A stretch of 64,000 bases of DNA from Aggregatibacter kilianii (GCF_003130255.1 NZ_NRCN01000001.1:924501-988500), one strand, 5' to 3'; positions 38,242 through 49,395 are shown, counted from the stretch's first letter. A program made the numbers and translations. The notes: generated by a model not told the origin, from the letters alone.

Positions 38242-40581
38242 ATGAAGAATACTTACACATTAATTTCGTTGTCAATTTTGACCGCACTTTACAGCGCTGA
38301 GAGCGCCGCCGATTTGGCAAAACAGTGCTTATACGGCGTTCCGCATTTTACCGGTGAAGTCGTTACCGAAAATCCAAATGACCTTCCCGTTTATATTGAA
38401 GCGGATCGAGTCGAAGTGACACAACCCAACAGCGGTATTTACAAAGGCAATGTGGATGTAAAACAAGGCAATCGTCATTTGCAATCTGCCGAAGTGGAAG
38501 TGCAACAACAGGGTGACGGCAATAACGTGCAGCGTTATGCCTTTGCCCGTGGTGGATTTGATTATCGAGACAACCAAATCAATCTATTGGGTGATGATGC
38601 CAAAATTCATTTAAACACCAAAGACACCGATATTCACAACGCCAATTATCAATTGGTGAATCGCCAAGGGCGCGGCTCGGCAGAAAGCGTGGAATTACGC
38701 GATAATTATCGTTTAATGAAAAATGCCAGCTTCACCTCCTGCTTGCCGGATGATAATTCGTGGTCAATTTATGCCAGCGAAATGCGTCAACACATTAAAG
38801 AAGAATATGCGGAAATGTGGCACGCCCGTTTGAAAGTGCATGGTGTGCCGATATTCTACACACCGTATTTGCAACTACCGATTGGCGATCGTCGTCGTTC
38901 CGGTTTGCTCGTGCCGTCAGCTGGGCATTCCAGCCGTGACGGTTATTTCTACGCCCAACCGGTATATTGGAACATTGCACCGAATCTTGACGCCACTATT
39001 ACGCCCAAATATATGTCCCATCGCGGTTGGCAACTCAATGGTGAGTTTCGTTATTTAACCCACTTAGGAGAAGGACAAATTGGCGGTGAATATTTAGGCA
39101 ATGACCGTTTGGAAGATTACACCAGCGAGAACCGTAAACGCCATTTATTACATTGGAAACATAACGCCGCCTTTGCCCAAGATTGGCGCTTAGATGTGGA
39201 TTACACCAAAGTCAGCGATAAACGTTATTTTACCGATTTTGATTCCGAATACGGTAGCAGTACCGATGGCTACGCCGACCAGAAAGCCCGCTTGGCCTAC
39301 TATCAACCAAACTACAATTTGGCAATTTCCGTCAAACAATTCCAAATTTTTGATGAAGTAGCAATCGGTCCATACCGCGCTTTGCCGCAAATTGATTTTA
39401 ATTATTACAAAAACAATTTATGGAATAACCTTGATTTCAAACTCTTTTCGCAAGCGGTGCGATTTGATAACGACAGCAGCCAAATGCCGAAAGCCTGGCG
39501 TTTCCATTTGGAACCGAGCTTGAACAAAACCTTGTCCAATCGTTACGGCAGTATCAACTTTGAAACCAAACTCTACGCAACCCATTATCAGCAAAAGAAA
39601 GGTCGTGCCGCCGATGCGGAGGATGTGGAACGTAGCGTCACCCGTGTGTTGCCGCAGTTTAAAGTGGAACTGCAAACGGTATTGGCATCCAATAAAACCC
39701 TGTTCGACGGTTATACCCAAACCCTCGAGCCGCGCGTGCAATATTTATACCGCCCGTACAAAAACCAAAGTAATATCGGTTCTAAACGGAATTCGGAATA
39801 CCTCGGTTTCGGCTACGATTCTTCCCTGTTACAACAAGATTATTTCTCGTTATTCCGCGACCGTCGCTATAGCGGGCTAGACCGTATTGCTTCCGCCAAC
39901 CAAGTTACTCTGGGCGGCACCATGCGTTTCTTTGATGGAACCAAAGAAGAGCGCTTTAACATCGCTGCCGGCCAAACCTATTATTTGGAACCGTCACGCA
40001 TTGATAATGACCCGCGCAACAAAACGTCCGGTTTATCTTCTTCTTGGGCCCTCGAATCGAACTGGAAAATCAGCGAACAATGGCGTTGGCGCGCAAGTTT
40101 CCAATATGATCCGCAAATTAAACAAGCGTCTTTGGGGAATACCGGGTTGGAGTTTAACCCAACCAAAAATAATATTGTTCAATTGAATTACCGCTACGTC
40201 AGCAAGGAATATATTAATCAAAACTTAACCTCCAACGCCAACCGTTATAATCAGGACATCAATCAACTTGGTGTTCAATTAGGTTGGGAATTAACCGATA
40301 ACTGGGCGGTAGTCAGTCGCTATTATCAAGACCTCGCCCTCAAAAAACCGGTGGAACAATATCTTGGTGTGCAATATAACACCTGCTGTTGGAGCGTTGG
40401 TGTCGGCGCAAGACGTTATGTCACCAACCGTCAAAATCAACGAAATGACGAGATTTTTTACGACAACAGCGTAGGTGTGACTCTTGAATTACGTGGTTTC
40501 GGTAACGATCATAAGAGCGGTATTGAAAAAATGATGAGACAAGGTAAATTGCCTTATTTACAAGCATTTAGTTTGTATTAA
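38242..40581 (+). CDS. lptD: LPS-assembly outer membrane protein LptD
   Basis: About 779 residues. This is the outer membrane barrel that, with the lipoprotein LptE, inserts lipopolysaccharide into the outer leaflet. A signal peptide (ending about residue 24, ESAA) is followed by an OstA/beta-jellyroll domain (YIEADRVEVTQPNSGIYKGNVDVKQGNRHL) and a large barrel from about 190. Disulfide cysteines are visible at the start (KQCLYG), in TSCLPDDNSW, and as the CC pair in YNTCCWSVGVGARRYV. Start ATG 38242 is chosen because the in-frame TTG upstream has no ribosome site. A USS covers codons 15-18. A TATAAT-like -10 lies near 38200. Confidence 0.95.
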   Translation: MKNTYTLISLSILTALYSAESAADLAKQCLYGVPHFTGEVVTENPNDLPVYIEADRVEVTQPNSGIYKGNVDVKQGNRHLQSAEVEVQQQGDGNNVQRYAFARGGFDYRDNQINLLGDDAKIHLNTKDTDIHNANYQLVNRQGRGSAESVELRDNYRLMKNASFTSCLPDDNSWSIYASEMRQHIKEEYAEMWHARLKVHGVPIFYTPYLQLPIGDRRRSGLLVPSAGHSSRDGYFYAQPVYWNIAPNLDATITPKYMSHRGWQLNGEFRYLTHLGEGQIGGEYLGNDRLEDYTSENRKRHLLHWKHNAAFAQDWRLDVDYTKVSDKRYFTDFDSEYGSSTDGYADQKARLAYYQPNYNLAISVKQFQIFDEVAIGPYRALPQIDFNYYKNNLWNNLDFKLFSQAVRFDNDSSQMPKAWRFHLEPSLNKTLSNRYGSINFETKLYATHYQQKKGRAADAEDVERSVTRVLPQFKVELQTVLASNKTLFDGYTQTLEPRVQYLYRPYKNQSNIGSKRNSEYLGFGYDSSLLQQDYFSLFRDRRYSGLDRIASANQVTLGGTMRFFDGTKEERFNIAAGQTYYLEPSRIDNDPRNKTSGLSSSWALESNWKISEQWRWRASFQYDPQIKQASLGNTGLEFNPTKNNIVQLNYRYVSKEYINQNLTSNANRYNQDINQLGVQLGWELTDNWAVVSRYYQDLALKKPVEQYLGVQYNTCCWSVGVGARRYVTNRQNQRNDEIFYDNSVGVTLELRGFGNDHKSGIEKMMRQGKLPYLQAFSLY

Positions 40582-40654
40582 AGAAGTTAAAGTGCGGTGA
40601 TTTTTTCCATTGTTTTTCAGCAAGCCGCACGCCGATGCAAATTTCTTCATAAGC

Positions 40655-40689
40655 AAAAAAACGTGAGCCAAATGACTCACGTTTTTTTA
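40655..40689. terminator. lptD/lldD bidirectional terminator
   Basis: ACGTGAG (40661-40667) pairs with CTCACGT (40676-40682), flanked by AAAAAAA and TTTTTTT. It ends both lptD (plus) and lldD (minus). Confidence 0.9.
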
Positions 40690-40704
40690 TACCTGAACGT
40701 TACA

Positions 40705-41850
40705 TTAGGCTTTGTTAGAACTCACTAATGCATCGGCAGTAATATCGGAAATATCCTTCGTGCTGGTTAAGGTTAACGCCACACGCATTTCTTTCTTAAA
40801 GATATCGAGCAAGTTTTCAACGCCACGTTGGCCGTCAGCGCCCAAGGCATACACAAACGGGCGACCAATCATCGTTGCATCGGCACCTAAAGCCATCATA
40901 CGCACCACATCCAAACCGTTGCGAATGCCACCATCCACTAAAATTTTGATATCGCCTTTTACAGCGTCGGCAATCGGCGGTAAAGCACGGGCACTTGATA
41001 ACACACCGTCCAACTGGCGACCACCATGGTTAGACACCACAATACCGTCAGCGCCGAAACGTACGGCATCTTTGGCATCTTCCGGATCCAAAATGCCTTT
41101 AATCACCATTGGGCCATCCCAGAAATCACGAATCCACTCCAAATCTTTCCAAGAAATAGACGGGTCAAAGTTTTCTGTAAGCCAGCCGATATAATCATCC
41201 AATCCTACCGGTTTACCCATGTATTTTGACACATTACCCAAGGTAAACGGACGGCCTTTTGTCATCATATCGTATGACCAGAACGGATGAGTTACTCCTT
41301 GAATCACACGACGTAACCATTTGTAATCGCCGCTCATACCGGAATGCATATCACGATAACGAGCCCCCGGAGTCGGCATATCAACGGTGAACACGAGGGT
41401 TGAACAACCGGCGGCTTTTGCGCGCTCAAGGGCGTTTTTCATAAAACCGCGATCTTTGAGCACATATAACTGGAACCACATTGGGCGATTAATTGCCGGA
41501 GCAACTTCTTCAATAGGACAAATGGACACGGTTGACAACGTAAACGGTAACCCTTTTGCCGCTGCCGCTTTTGCCGCCTGCACTTCACCACGGCTGGCAT
41601 ACATTCCGCATGCGCCCACCGGTGCCAAAATAACCGGCATTGATAATTTCTCACCGAATAATTCAATTTCGGTGTTTAGTTGTGACATATCGTTTAACAC
41701 ACGCTGTCTTAATGCAATTTCGGATAAATCACTCACATTGCGCGCTAAAGTATATTCAGTGTAGGAGCCACCGTCCGCATAATGAAACATAAACGGGGGA
41801 ACGCGACGACGGGCCGCTGCGCGATAGTCATTAGCTGATGAAATGATCAT
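40705..41850 (-). CDS. lldD: L-lactate dehydrogenase (FMN, quinone-linked)
   Basis: A 381-residue membrane-associated flavoenzyme that oxidises L-lactate to pyruvate and feeds electrons to quinone. Typical blocks are [75 protein letters not shown] (active-site His) and [32 protein letters not shown]. The start [10 protein letters not shown] follows AAAGAGG. E. coli LldD is ~396 residues. No lldP or lldR is adjacent. Upstream, an AT-rich stretch around 41880-41900 includes an ATGATAAT core on the minus strand that might be a weak Fur-type match. Confidence 0.95.
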   Translation of the reverse strand: MIISSANDYRAAARRRVPPFMFHYADGGSYTEYTLARNVSDLSEIALRQRVLNDMSQLNTEIELFGEKLSMPVILAPVGACGMYASRGEVQAAKAAAAKGLPFTLSTVSICPIEEVAPAINRPMWFQLYVLKDRGFMKNALERAKAAGCSTLVFTVDMPTPGARYRDMHSGMSGDYKWLRRVIQGVTHPFWSYDMMTKGRPFTLGNVSKYMGKPVGLDDYIGWLTENFDPSISWKDLEWIRDFWDGPMVIKGILDPEDAKDAVRFGADGIVVSNHGGRQLDGVLSSARALPPIADAVKGDIKILVDGGIRNGLDVVRMMALGADATMIGRPFVYALGADGQRGVENLLDIFKKEMRVALTLTSTKDISDITADALVSSNKA

Positions 41851-42040
41851 TTGTACCTCTTTTAACTTGACTAATAATAACAACAATTATCATTTCTATA
41901 ATTGTAATTAAAATTTTAAAAGAAATGTACAAAATGTTTCAAGTTTGTTCAAAAATGTGGAAGAGATCACAAAATCCTTTTAGCGAAAGGCAAAAAGAGA
42001 AGCTTATCCTAACGAGAAAGAGGTGGGATTTATTAAAAAT

Positions 42041-42062
42041 TAAGCCCTATAAATAGGGCTTA
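42041..42062 (-). terminator. gpt terminator
   Basis: AAGCCCTA-TAAA-TAGGGCTT is a perfect palindromic stem, followed on the minus strand by AATTTTTAAT. It is 60 bases after the gpt stop. Confidence 0.8.
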
Positions 42063-42121
42063 ATCTTCTCATAAAAGAACCGACGTTCATTTTATTATCA
42101 AAAGTGCGGTCGTTTTTTCTA

Positions 42122-42586
42122 TTATTTTCTGGATAATGGCGGAACAAAACAAATTCCCATATCCCAAGGCTGTTCAATCCAAGTATTTTGCGGAATATCT
42201 ACCACATAATCATCCACTAACTCAGCACCGGCAGGTTTGGCAAAAACCGTCACAAAACGTGCTTTCGGATACATTTTGCGAATAGCGCGGGCAGTATTGC
42301 CGGTATCCACCAAATCATCCACCACGATAAAACCTTCACCGCCATTCGGCACATCCGCAGCATGAAGGACTTGTAGCTCTCCTTGGGCATCGTGGTTATA
42401 GCTCGCGATACATACGGTTTCCACATGACGAAGGCCCAATTCACGGGCAATCACTGCTGATGGAAATAACCCGCCACGGCTTACAGCAATAACACCTTTC
42501 CATTGAGAAGCGGGAAGCAAACGCTCAGATAATTTACGTGCGTGCATATGAAACATATCCCACGTCACAACATATTTTTCACTCAT
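42122..42586 (-). CDS. gpt: Xanthine-guanine phosphoribosyltransferase
   Basis: A 154-residue purine salvage enzyme that converts guanine and xanthine to GMP and XMP using PRPP. The PRPP loop is [13 protein letters not shown], preceded by [29 protein letters not shown] and followed by the [16 protein letters not shown] end typical of Gpt. Start [13 protein letters not shown] at 42586 follows an AAAGGTGA site; length equals E. coli Gpt (152). It is divergent from pepD, with about 114 bases of promoter DNA between. Confidence 0.96.
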   Translation of the reverse strand: MSEKYVVTWDMFHMHARKLSERLLPASQWKGVIAVSRGGLFPSAVIARELGLRHVETVCIASYNHDAQGELQVLHAADVPNGGEGFIVVDDLVDTGNTARAIRKMYPKARFVTVFAKPAGAELVDDYVVDIPQNTWIEQPWDMGICFVPPLSRK

Positions 42587-42700
42587 AATGTCACCTTTCA
42601 GGAATTTTTGTGGCGCGTAGCCCAAGAAATAAAATTGCGTTAGGATAACCCGAAATGGCATTTTATGCTATTATTTTCCCCAATTTTTTAAGGAGGAACT

Positions 42701-44161
42701 ATGTCAGAAATACAACAATTAAACCCGAATTTACTATGGAAATGGTTTGATCAAATATGTGCAATTCCACATCCGTCCTATCAAGAAAACGAACTTGCGG
42801 AATTCATAGTCAACTGGGCAAAAAGTAAAGGGTTCTACGCAGAACGCGACGAAGTAGGAAACGTATTAATTCGTAAACCGGCCACCAAAGGCATGGAAAA
42901 CCGCAAAAAAGTTGCCTTACAGGCACATTTGGATATGGTGCCACAAGCCAACGAAGGCAGTAGCCATAACTTCGCTAACGACCCGATTTTGCCCTACATT
43001 GATGGCGAATGGGTTCGTGCCACCAACACCACATTAGGTGCCGATAACGGCATCGGCATGGCCTCTGCCTTAGCCATTTTAGACAGTGACGATATTGCTC
43101 ATCCGGATTTGGAAATATTGCTCACCATGACCGAAGAGCGTGGCATGGAAGGCGCCATTGGTTTACGTCCAAATTGGTTACAAAGTGAAATCATGATTAA
43201 CACCGATACGGAAGAAAATGGCGAAATTTATGTAGGCTGTGCCGGTGGTGAAAACGCTAATATCATTTTCCCGATTCAATATGAAAACAATGCCTTTGCA
43301 CACAGTTATCAACTGGTATTAAAAGGCTTGCGTGGTGGTCATTCCGGTTGTGACATCCACACAGGACGCGCCAATGCGATTAAAGTATTAGCCCGTTTCT
43401 TAGCAGAATTTTCACAAAATCAACCGCACTTTGTCTTTGCCTTGAGCGATATTCGTGGCGGCTCCGTGCGCAATGCCATTCCCCGTGAAGCGTTTGCCAC
43501 GTTGGCCTTTGACGGTGATGTGACCACGTTAAAAAGTGCGGCAGAAAATTTCAACGTTTTGTTAAAAACCGAATTGGCATTAATTGAGCCCAACTTCACG
43601 TTTACATTACAACCCGCCGAAAAAGCACCGCAAACCTTCTCCGTTGCCACCGGTCAACGTCTTATTCATTTGCTTAATGTGTTGCCGAACGGCGTGATTC
43701 GTAATAGCGACGTATTAGACAATGTGGTGGAAACCTCGCTAAGCGTGGGCGTGCTAAAAACCGAAGACTCGCAAGTGAAAGCGACGATTTTAATGCGTTC
43801 ATTAATTGAAAGCAGTAAAGAATATGTGGCCGGAATGTTGAAATCATTAGCGGCATTAAGCGGCGCAAAAGCTGAATTTTCCGGTAATTACCCGGGCTGG
43901 GAGCCGCAAGCACATTCCGAAATCGTCGATTTAACTCATAAAATCTATGCGGACATCTTGGGTTATGAGCCGATAATCAAAGTGATTCACGCCGGCCTGG
44001 AATGTGGCTTGCTGAAAAAAATCTATCCTAATATGGATATGGTGTCCATCGGGCCAACAATTAAAAACGCGCACTCACCGGATGAAAAAGTTCATATCCC
44101 GGCAGTGCAAATTTATTGGTCGTTAATCACGAAATTGTTGGCGGAAATTCCGGCAAAATAA
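42701..44161 (+). CDS. pepD: Aminoacyl-histidine dipeptidase (peptidase D)
   Basis: A 486-residue cytosolic M20 zinc peptidase that cleaves a broad range of dipeptides. Metal-binding and catalytic blocks are [58 protein letters not shown] and the C-terminal [13 protein letters not shown] and [17 protein letters not shown]. Length equals E. coli PepD (485). An AGGAGG site precedes the ATG. It ends at a terminator shared with rpoH. Confidence 0.96.
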   Translation: MSEIQQLNPNLLWKWFDQICAIPHPSYQENELAEFIVNWAKSKGFYAERDEVGNVLIRKPATKGMENRKKVALQAHLDMVPQANEGSSHNFANDPILPYIDGEWVRATNTTLGADNGIGMASALAILDSDDIAHPDLEILLTMTEERGMEGAIGLRPNWLQSEIMINTDTEENGEIYVGCAGGENANIIFPIQYENNAFAHSYQLVLKGLRGGHSGCDIHTGRANAIKVLARFLAEFSQNQPHFVFALSDIRGGSVRNAIPREAFATLAFDGDVTTLKSAAENFNVLLKTELALIEPNFTFTLQPAEKAPQTFSVATGQRLIHLLNVLPNGVIRNSDVLDNVVETSLSVGVLKTEDSQVKATILMRSLIESSKEYVAGMLKSLAALSGAKAEFSGNYPGWEPQAHSEIVDLTHKIYADILGYEPIIKVIHAGLECGLLKKIYPNMDMVSIGPTIKNAHSPDEKVHIPAVQIYWSLITKLLAEIPAK

Positions 44162-44180
44162 ACTGTTTTTTAGGGAAACA

Positions 44181-44214
44181 AAAACCCGCTCTCAATGGAG
44201 CGGGTTTCTTTTTA
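44181..44214. terminator. pepD terminator
   Basis: AACCCGCT (44183-44190) pairs with AGCGGGTT (44199-44206), followed by TCTTTTT. On the minus strand the AAAAA before it gives a T-run too, so it may also end rpoH. Confidence 0.88.
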
Positions 44215-44231
44215 TAAACTTCAAAAACACA

Positions 44232-45080
44232 TTAAAAACTGACCGCACTTTTTAATTTTTTCAGTGCGTTGGTTTCTAATTGACGTACGCGTTCGGCAGA
44301 AATGTTGTATTTTTCCGCCAAGTCTTGCAAGGTGGCTTTGGTTTCATCCAACCAACGGGCTTTGATAATGTCTTGGCTACGGGCATCCAAATTATCCAAC
44401 GCAACAGCGAGTCGGTCGGTGGCTTGCGCTTCGTAGTTTTCATTTTCTAACTCGGCGGCAAAATTGGAACCTTTATCTTCCAAGTATAATGCCGGCGCAT
44501 AGGTTTCTTCATCGTGATCATCTGTTGGTAAATCAAAGGCAACATCTGCCCCGGTCATGCGAGACTCCATTTCCACCACGTCTTGCGGAGAAACACCTAA
44601 CTCATTGGCCACCATGTCCACTTCATTTTCGTTAAACCAACCCAAACGTTGTTTCGTTTTACGTAGGTTAAAGAATAACTTACGTTGTGCTTTGGTTGTG
44701 GCGACTTTCACAATACGCCAGTTACGCAAAACGTATTCGTGAATTTCCGCTTTAATCCAATGCACCGCAAAAGATACCAAGCGAACGCCTACTTCCGGAT
44801 TAAAACGCTTAACCGCTTTCATTAAGCCAATATTGCCTTCTTGAATTAAATCCGCTTGTGGCAAACCATAACCGGAATAACCACGGGCAACATGGATCAC
44901 AAAGCGCAAGTGAGATAACACGAGTTTTTTTGCCGCTTCAATATCTTCTTGGTAATACAAACGTTCCGCCAATTCCTTTTCTTCTTCCGCCGTTAACATC
45001 GGGTATTCATTTGCCGCGCGAATATAGGCTTCTAAACTTCCTTGGGGAACCAGCATCATTGTTTGAGTTTCTTTATCCAT
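44232..45080 (-). CDS. rpoH: Heat-shock sigma factor RpoH (sigma 32)
   Basis: A 282-residue alternative sigma factor that directs transcription of heat-shock genes. Region 2 has [70 protein letters not shown], and the RpoH box is [23 protein letters not shown]. Region 4 ends [18 protein letters not shown]...[28 protein letters not shown] take the second of two adjacent ATGs (45080), spaced from the AAGGAAG site and giving the family start MDKETQT. The 5' mRNA could fold as an RNA thermometer as in E. coli; I did not model it. Confidence 0.97.
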   Translation of the reverse strand: MDKETQTMMLVPQGSLEAYIRAANEYPMLTAEEEKELAERLYYQEDIEAAKKLVLSHLRFVIHVARGYSGYGLPQADLIQEGNIGLMKAVKRFNPEVGVRLVSFAVHWIKAEIHEYVLRNWRIVKVATTKAQRKLFFNLRKTKQRLGWFNENEVDMVANELGVSPQDVVEMESRMTGADVAFDLPTDDHDEETYAPALYLEDKGSNFAAELENENYEAQATDRLAVALDNLDARSQDIIKARWLDETKATLQDLAEKYNISAERVRQLETNALKKLKSAVSF

Positions 45081-45217
45081 CATCTTCCTTCTTACTAAAG
45101 TCACCAGACTTGATTAAGTCTAGTTATAACACAATCTATGAGAAATTCAATCGGTTTTAGCAATTGAAATCCCTTTTTCCATAGTTTATATGACCAAGTT
45201 TTACCCTAAAAGTTCTT

Positions 45218-46171
45218 TTACTTCACAAAAAAACGTCCGCACATAATGAGGTAAAGCGTCCCTAAAATCAATAGTCCAATCATCATTGAAGCAAACCAAA
45301 ACAGGGATAAACCGACAACACCTAGAATAATATCTACAGTACCTTGGTATAAATGCAATCCCACGTTTGCCATAGACGCCAGTCCAAAAGAGAACGCCCA
45401 AAATGAAACCGTGAAACCATTTTGGAAAATCCAAGGTAGCAAGCGAATTAAGAACAATAATTGCAATACGCCATAACCGATAAGTAGCTTCACCAGTAAA
45501 TCCACTTCGCCACCATTTAACGCCAAGTAAGTGGAACAACCCACAAAGGCCGGAGCAAGTTGAATGCCAATCGCCGGACGAACGACAGGCGCAACAGGTT
45601 CTAAATTGCGTAAGCGATGCAAAATTGCCGGCTCAAGACTGAGCCATGAAAACACGCCGGCGCCCAAAAAGAGCATGCCGACCTCGCTGTAGCCTAAATA
45701 GCCTAATGCGGTGCCGCTGACAAAATTGGTTGCCACCGTCGGCAAGTACATAATCGGTGTTGTGGCTTCCGCTTTATGAATACCACGCCACAACCCGGCA
45801 GCACGGTAAGCCGCAAAAACCAACTGCCCGATGATACCTAATGTAATTAACCCAACAGACAATGAGAACCCATACGGCAATGCTGCCAAGCCAATTAAAA
45901 TGGTGGTAATCGGAATCAAGCTGATAAAACAGCACTGAATTAAATTCTGCAATTCTTCTTTGGCCTGATGTCGGAAACGCAACCATTTCACGCCATAAGC
46001 GACAATAAATATCACCCAAATGACGGTTGCCAAACCAAGTAACGTTTCACCAACCATCGCCGGCAGGGCCACCGCATGTGCGCCATAACGCCAAGCCAAG
46101 CCTAATGCGGATAAACCTAAAACGATACTGAAATAACTGACCGGAATAGGAAAAGGTTTTTGCTGTTCCAT
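45218..46171 (-). CDS. tehA: TehA-type anion channel/tellurite resistance membrane protein
   Basis: A 317-residue integral membrane protein of the TDT/SLAC1 family with about ten hydrophobic segments. The N-terminal PFPIPVSYFSIVLGLSALGLAWRYGAH and the central GTALGYLGYSEVGMLFLGAGVFSWLSLEPAI are hallmarks of H. influenzae TehA, whose crystal structure is the model for plant SLAC1 anion channels. The natural role is not settled; tellurite resistance is an overexpression effect. tehB is not next to it. The start overlaps the stop of the preceding small gene as TAATG, so the two are coupled. Confidence 0.93.
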   Translation of the reverse strand: MEQQKPFPIPVSYFSIVLGLSALGLAWRYGAHAVALPAMVGETLLGLATVIWVIFIVAYGVKWLRFRHQAKEELQNLIQCCFISLIPITTILIGLAALPYGFSLSVGLITLGIIGQLVFAAYRAAGLWRGIHKAEATTPIMYLPTVATNFVSGTALGYLGYSEVGMLFLGAGVFSWLSLEPAILHRLRNLEPVAPVVRPAIGIQLAPAFVGCSTYLALNGGEVDLLVKLLIGYGVLQLLFLIRLLPWIFQNGFTVSFWAFSFGLASMANVGLHLYQGTVDIILGVVGLSLFWFASMMIGLLILGTLYLIMCGRFFVK

Positions 46172-46479
46172 TAATTTGCCTCAATTTGATAACACAAGTC
46201 TTGTTCAATAACGCGCAACAACAAATCAATATTTGGGTGTTTTCCTGTATTTTCGCAGGCATCTTGCGTGTGTTCGGCGAAGAGTTGCAATCCTTTCTGT
46301 GCCGAAGTGCGGTCTAATTTTCCGTTAAATTCTTGGGCTAAGGCATTGTACACCCGTAGCGAACCCAACTTACCCGCGACGGCAGGAATATGATGAACCA
46401 TCGTTCCGTTGTCCAAAACGGTTAATCCGGAAAGATGATCAATAGAAGGTAATGTAGCTAATATTGTTTTAAAATCCAT
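46171..46479 (-). CDS. Small conserved protein, possibly DUF2322 family
   Basis: A 102-residue soluble protein with no signal or membrane segment. It begins MDFKTILATLPSIDHLSGL, contains VAGKLGSLRVYNALAQEFNGKLD, and ends LLLRVIEQDLCYQIEAN. From memory this resembles the DUF2322 family of small proteobacterial proteins, whose function is unknown; I am not certain of the family. It is translationally coupled to tehA through a one-base TAATG overlap and lies 30 bases after murB, so murB, this gene and tehA may be one transcript. Confidence 0.7.
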   Translation of the reverse strand: MDFKTILATLPSIDHLSGLTVLDNGTMVHHIPAVAGKLGSLRVYNALAQEFNGKLDRTSAQKGLQLFAEHTQDACENTGKHPNIDLLLRVIEQDLCYQIEAN

Positions 46480-46508
46480 AAGGTTTCCTTCGGTAAGAGG
46501 TTGAAAAA

Positions 46509-47534
46509 CTAACGAATAGTTTGTTGGCTATCAACTTCGCCCCGTTTTCCGATAAAGCGCACTTCCGGTTGCAGGCGAACATCAAAACGCAATGCCACAA
46601 GCTGATAAATATGATGGGCAAGCTCTACAACATCAGAAGCCGTGGCATTGCCTTTATTAATCAAAACTAACGCCTGTTGCTGATGCACTGCTGCGCCGCC
46701 GATTTGGAAGCCTTTCAAGCCACATTGATCGATAAGCCAACCTGCGGCTAATTTTATGCTGCCATCAGGTTGCGGAAAATGTGGGATCGTCGCATATTCT
46801 TGTTGTAATCGCTCAAATTGTTGTGCAGGAATCACCGGGTTCTTAAAGAAACTCCCTGCGTTGCCAAATTCTTTCGGATCCGGCAATTTACTTTGACGCA
46901 CGGCACAAATTTCGGCAAAAACGTCCGCAGAAGTGACCGCACTTTTATCCAGATTGGCTAAATTGCCGTATTTCAACACCGGTTTCCATGCCTTCGCTAA
47001 CTTCAACCCAACGGCAGTCACCACATAACCTTGAGCATATTTATGCTTAAATACGCTTTCCCGATAACCAAATTCACATTCGGCATTGGTTAGGCGAAAC
47101 AGCTCGCCGGACTGAAGGTTAATCACTTCCACATAATCACATACATCTTTAAATTCCACGCCATAAGCGCCGATATTTTGAATCGGCGCAGACCCCGCAC
47201 AGCCGGGAATGAGCGCTAGATTTTCCAAACCATAATAACCCTGCTCGATGCTCCATCTCACCAAGTCATGCCACACATCCCCACCATTAACGTGTAAATA
47301 ATGAAAATCCGCATCTTCCCGATGTTCAATGCCAAGCATACGATTAAGTAAGACAGCGCCGTCAAAGTCCTCTACAAATAGCACATTGCTGCCTTGCCCT
47401 AAAAAAAGCACCGGCAACTGCTCCACTAAGCAGTCTTGCCAAGCCTGTTGCAATTCCGGAATAGAGTGAATCTCAATGATCTTTTTGGCTTTCGCGGGAA
47501 GAGAAAACGTATGAAAAGGTTGTAAATTTTGCAT
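46509..47534 (-). CDS. murB: UDP-N-acetylenolpyruvoylglucosamine reductase
   Basis: A 341-residue FAD- and NADPH-dependent enzyme that reduces UDP-GlcNAc-enolpyruvate to UDP-MurNAc in peptidoglycan precursor synthesis. Marks of the type I (E. coli-like) enzyme are [41 protein letters not shown], the catalytic serine region [13 protein letters not shown], and [13 protein letters not shown]. Length equals E. coli MurB (342). It follows narQ by 12 bases on the same strand, an arrangement I also recall from H. influenzae. Confidence 0.96.
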   Translation of the reverse strand: MQNLQPFHTFSLPAKAKKIIEIHSIPELQQAWQDCLVEQLPVLFLGQGSNVLFVEDFDGAVLLNRMLGIEHREDADFHYLHVNGGDVWHDLVRWSIEQGYYGLENLALIPGCAGSAPIQNIGAYGVEFKDVCDYVEVINLQSGELFRLTNAECEFGYRESVFKHKYAQGYVVTAVGLKLAKAWKPVLKYGNLANLDKSAVTSADVFAEICAVRQSKLPDPKEFGNAGSFFKNPVIPAQQFERLQQEYATIPHFPQPDGSIKLAAGWLIDQCGLKGFQIGGAAVHQQQALVLINKGNATASDVVELAHHIYQLVALRFDVRLQPEVRFIGKRGEVDSQQTIR

Positions 47535-47546
47535 GTATCCGTCCTT

Positions 47547-49253
47547 TTAAGATAACACGTGAGCCAAAGTGACTTTCACTTCCGTGCCGCCACTTACTCG
47601 AGGAGAAATTGTTAATTTGGCATTAAGTTGCGCACTGCGCTCTTGCATGATGTTTAAGCCGTAATGTCCGTCAGGTTCTTCCAAACTTGGAATCCCCACA
47701 CCGTTATCGCGCACAATGAGTTCGTATTCGCCATCTTCGTTTGTATGCGCAATCACCTCAATTAAGGTGCCCTGCGAGTGTTTAATGGCATTTAATACCG
47801 CTTCACGCACAATTTGCAACGCATTCACCAACTGTGGCGCATTAAAGCTTTGCGATGGCAACGTACAATCCACGCTCATTTGCATGTCGGTTTGATTGCG
47901 TAAGGAATCAATCACTTGCTCCAATGCCAGTTTTAAATTTGCTTCCTGAATGGTTAAACGGAAGGTCGCCAGCAGCTCGCGCAATTGGCTATAACCATCA
48001 CTCAGGGCTTGTTCAAATTGCTGAATAATCGACAAGCTTTTCTTTTTGGAATCCGGTTCGTCTTTGTGCAAATTGTGTTTTAACAGAGTTAATTGAATTT
48101 GTAAAAAAGCCAACACCTGCGCCAAAGAATCATGTAGCTCACGTGCAATAATAGAACGTTCTTCCATTAACAACAATTGCTCTTGCTGACGTTGGGTTTT
48201 ATGGAAATAGAGAGAACGACTAAGCATTTGCGCCAAGTTGTTCATGGTGCGCAAATCCGGGCAAGGCAACCCCGCCTGCCAGTGTAAAATAGCCAAGGTT
48301 TCGCCTTCCATGCTCACTTCGGTTTGCTGACATTCGATTAACGGTTGTTTCGTACCAAGGCAAATGTTCCAATGCTCCGCATCCAACACTTTTAATTCTA
48401 AATAACGCAAGTGTTCGCTGCTCATAATATTTTGCATCACCATTTGTAAAATCTTGCCGTTAATATTATTGGTGGTAACCAGTTGTGAGCAATGGTACAA
48501 CGTGGTTAAAGAGCGATTGGTTTGTTGTAACTTTTGTGTTTTTTCATTCACTGTCGCTTCTAGGCTGGAATATAACTTACCCAATTCGGAAGACATTTTG
48601 GTAAACGTACGCGCCAAATTGCCAATTTCATCTTCTTTATTTACATCTAACGGGATATGTTTAAATTGCCCCATTTGCACTTGAATACTGGCCTTAGTCA
48701 GTTGTTCCAACGGACGCACCACTGCCTTGCGGGTGTACCAGTTCACATACGAAACCATCACAAAAATCAACAATAATGACAAGGCGATCACCCACACCGC
48801 CAAAATCCAACGCTGTTCGGCAGAATATTGCAACGCTGACACAAATTGATCTACTTGCGCCACATAGTTGGCAATATGATGTTTATATTCAACAAGATTT
48901 TTTTGCTTCGCTAATGATTCCATCTTCTCCCAACGCTTAATGAGATTGTTGTAAGAGGATTTCACGTCTTCAGAAACAAAAAATTGATGATGAATATCTA
49001 ACAGTGATTGTGAATGCAGACTTTCACGATATTGTCGCAAACTTTTTTCTACTGATTCCGGTTCATGTTCCATTTCATACAGCAAGCGATAACTCTGCAT
49101 ACGCAACGAGCCGGACACATTAATGGCTTCCGCATACGATTTATTGCCCGCCATTAAAGCGAAACTTAAAGATGCAATCACACCAACAAAGATAATAATA
49201 ACAATAAGATAGTTGGCAATACGGGTAGAAACGGAATGTTTAATTTTAACCAT
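47547..49253 (-). CDS. narQ: Nitrate/nitrite sensor histidine kinase NarQ
   Basis: A 568-residue inner membrane sensor kinase of the NarX/NarQ group. Two membrane segments (about 15-37 and 145-167) bracket a periplasmic domain whose P-box is SGSLRMQSYRLLYEM at ~45, the nitrate-binding element. A HAMP linker, a cysteine-poor central module and a HisKA_3 domain with RSIIARELHDSLAQ (phospho-His) follow. The HATPase has LVRE-A-V-L-N-A-I-K-H and D-N-G-V-G-I. It phosphorylates NarP/NarL in response to nitrate. It lies back-to-back with the nap operon it would be expected to control. No response regulator gene is adjacent. Confidence 0.94.
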   Translation of the reverse strand: MVKIKHSVSTRIANYLIVIIIFVGVIASLSFALMAGNKSYAEAINVSGSLRMQSYRLLYEMEHEPESVEKSLRQYRESLHSQSLLDIHHQFFVSEDVKSSYNNLIKRWEKMESLAKQKNLVEYKHHIANYVAQVDQFVSALQYSAEQRWILAVWVIALSLLLIFVMVSYVNWYTRKAVVRPLEQLTKASIQVQMGQFKHIPLDVNKEDEIGNLARTFTKMSSELGKLYSSLEATVNEKTQKLQQTNRSLTTLYHCSQLVTTNNINGKILQMVMQNIMSSEHLRYLELKVLDAEHWNICLGTKQPLIECQQTEVSMEGETLAILHWQAGLPCPDLRTMNNLAQMLSRSLYFHKTQRQQEQLLLMEERSIIARELHDSLAQVLAFLQIQLTLLKHNLHKDEPDSKKKSLSIIQQFEQALSDGYSQLRELLATFRLTIQEANLKLALEQVIDSLRNQTDMQMSVDCTLPSQSFNAPQLVNALQIVREAVLNAIKHSQGTLIEVIAHTNEDGEYELIVRDNGVGIPSLEEPDGHYGLNIMQERSAQLNAKLTISPRVSGGTEVKVTLAHVLS

Positions 49254-49357
49254 AGAAAACCTTTCTAATATAGATTGGGTTAGTGTAGCAAAAAAGTGCG
49301 GTGGATTTTAGCGGAATATTTTTGGTAGCCCCTGAAAATAAAAGATGGAAAGCAAAT

Positions 49358-49371
49358 TTGATCTAAAGCAA
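49358..49371 (+). promoter_or_regulatory. FNR-type site upstream of nap
   Basis: TTGATCTAAAGCAA matches the FNR consensus TTGAT-N4-ATCAA at 9 of 10 defined positions. It lies about 35 bases upstream of a TATAGT -10-like element (49404-49409), so it would activate nap anaerobically. The mapping of the start site is inference. Confidence 0.7.
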
Positions 49372-49395
49372 AACGGATACATATTTAAACCAAAA

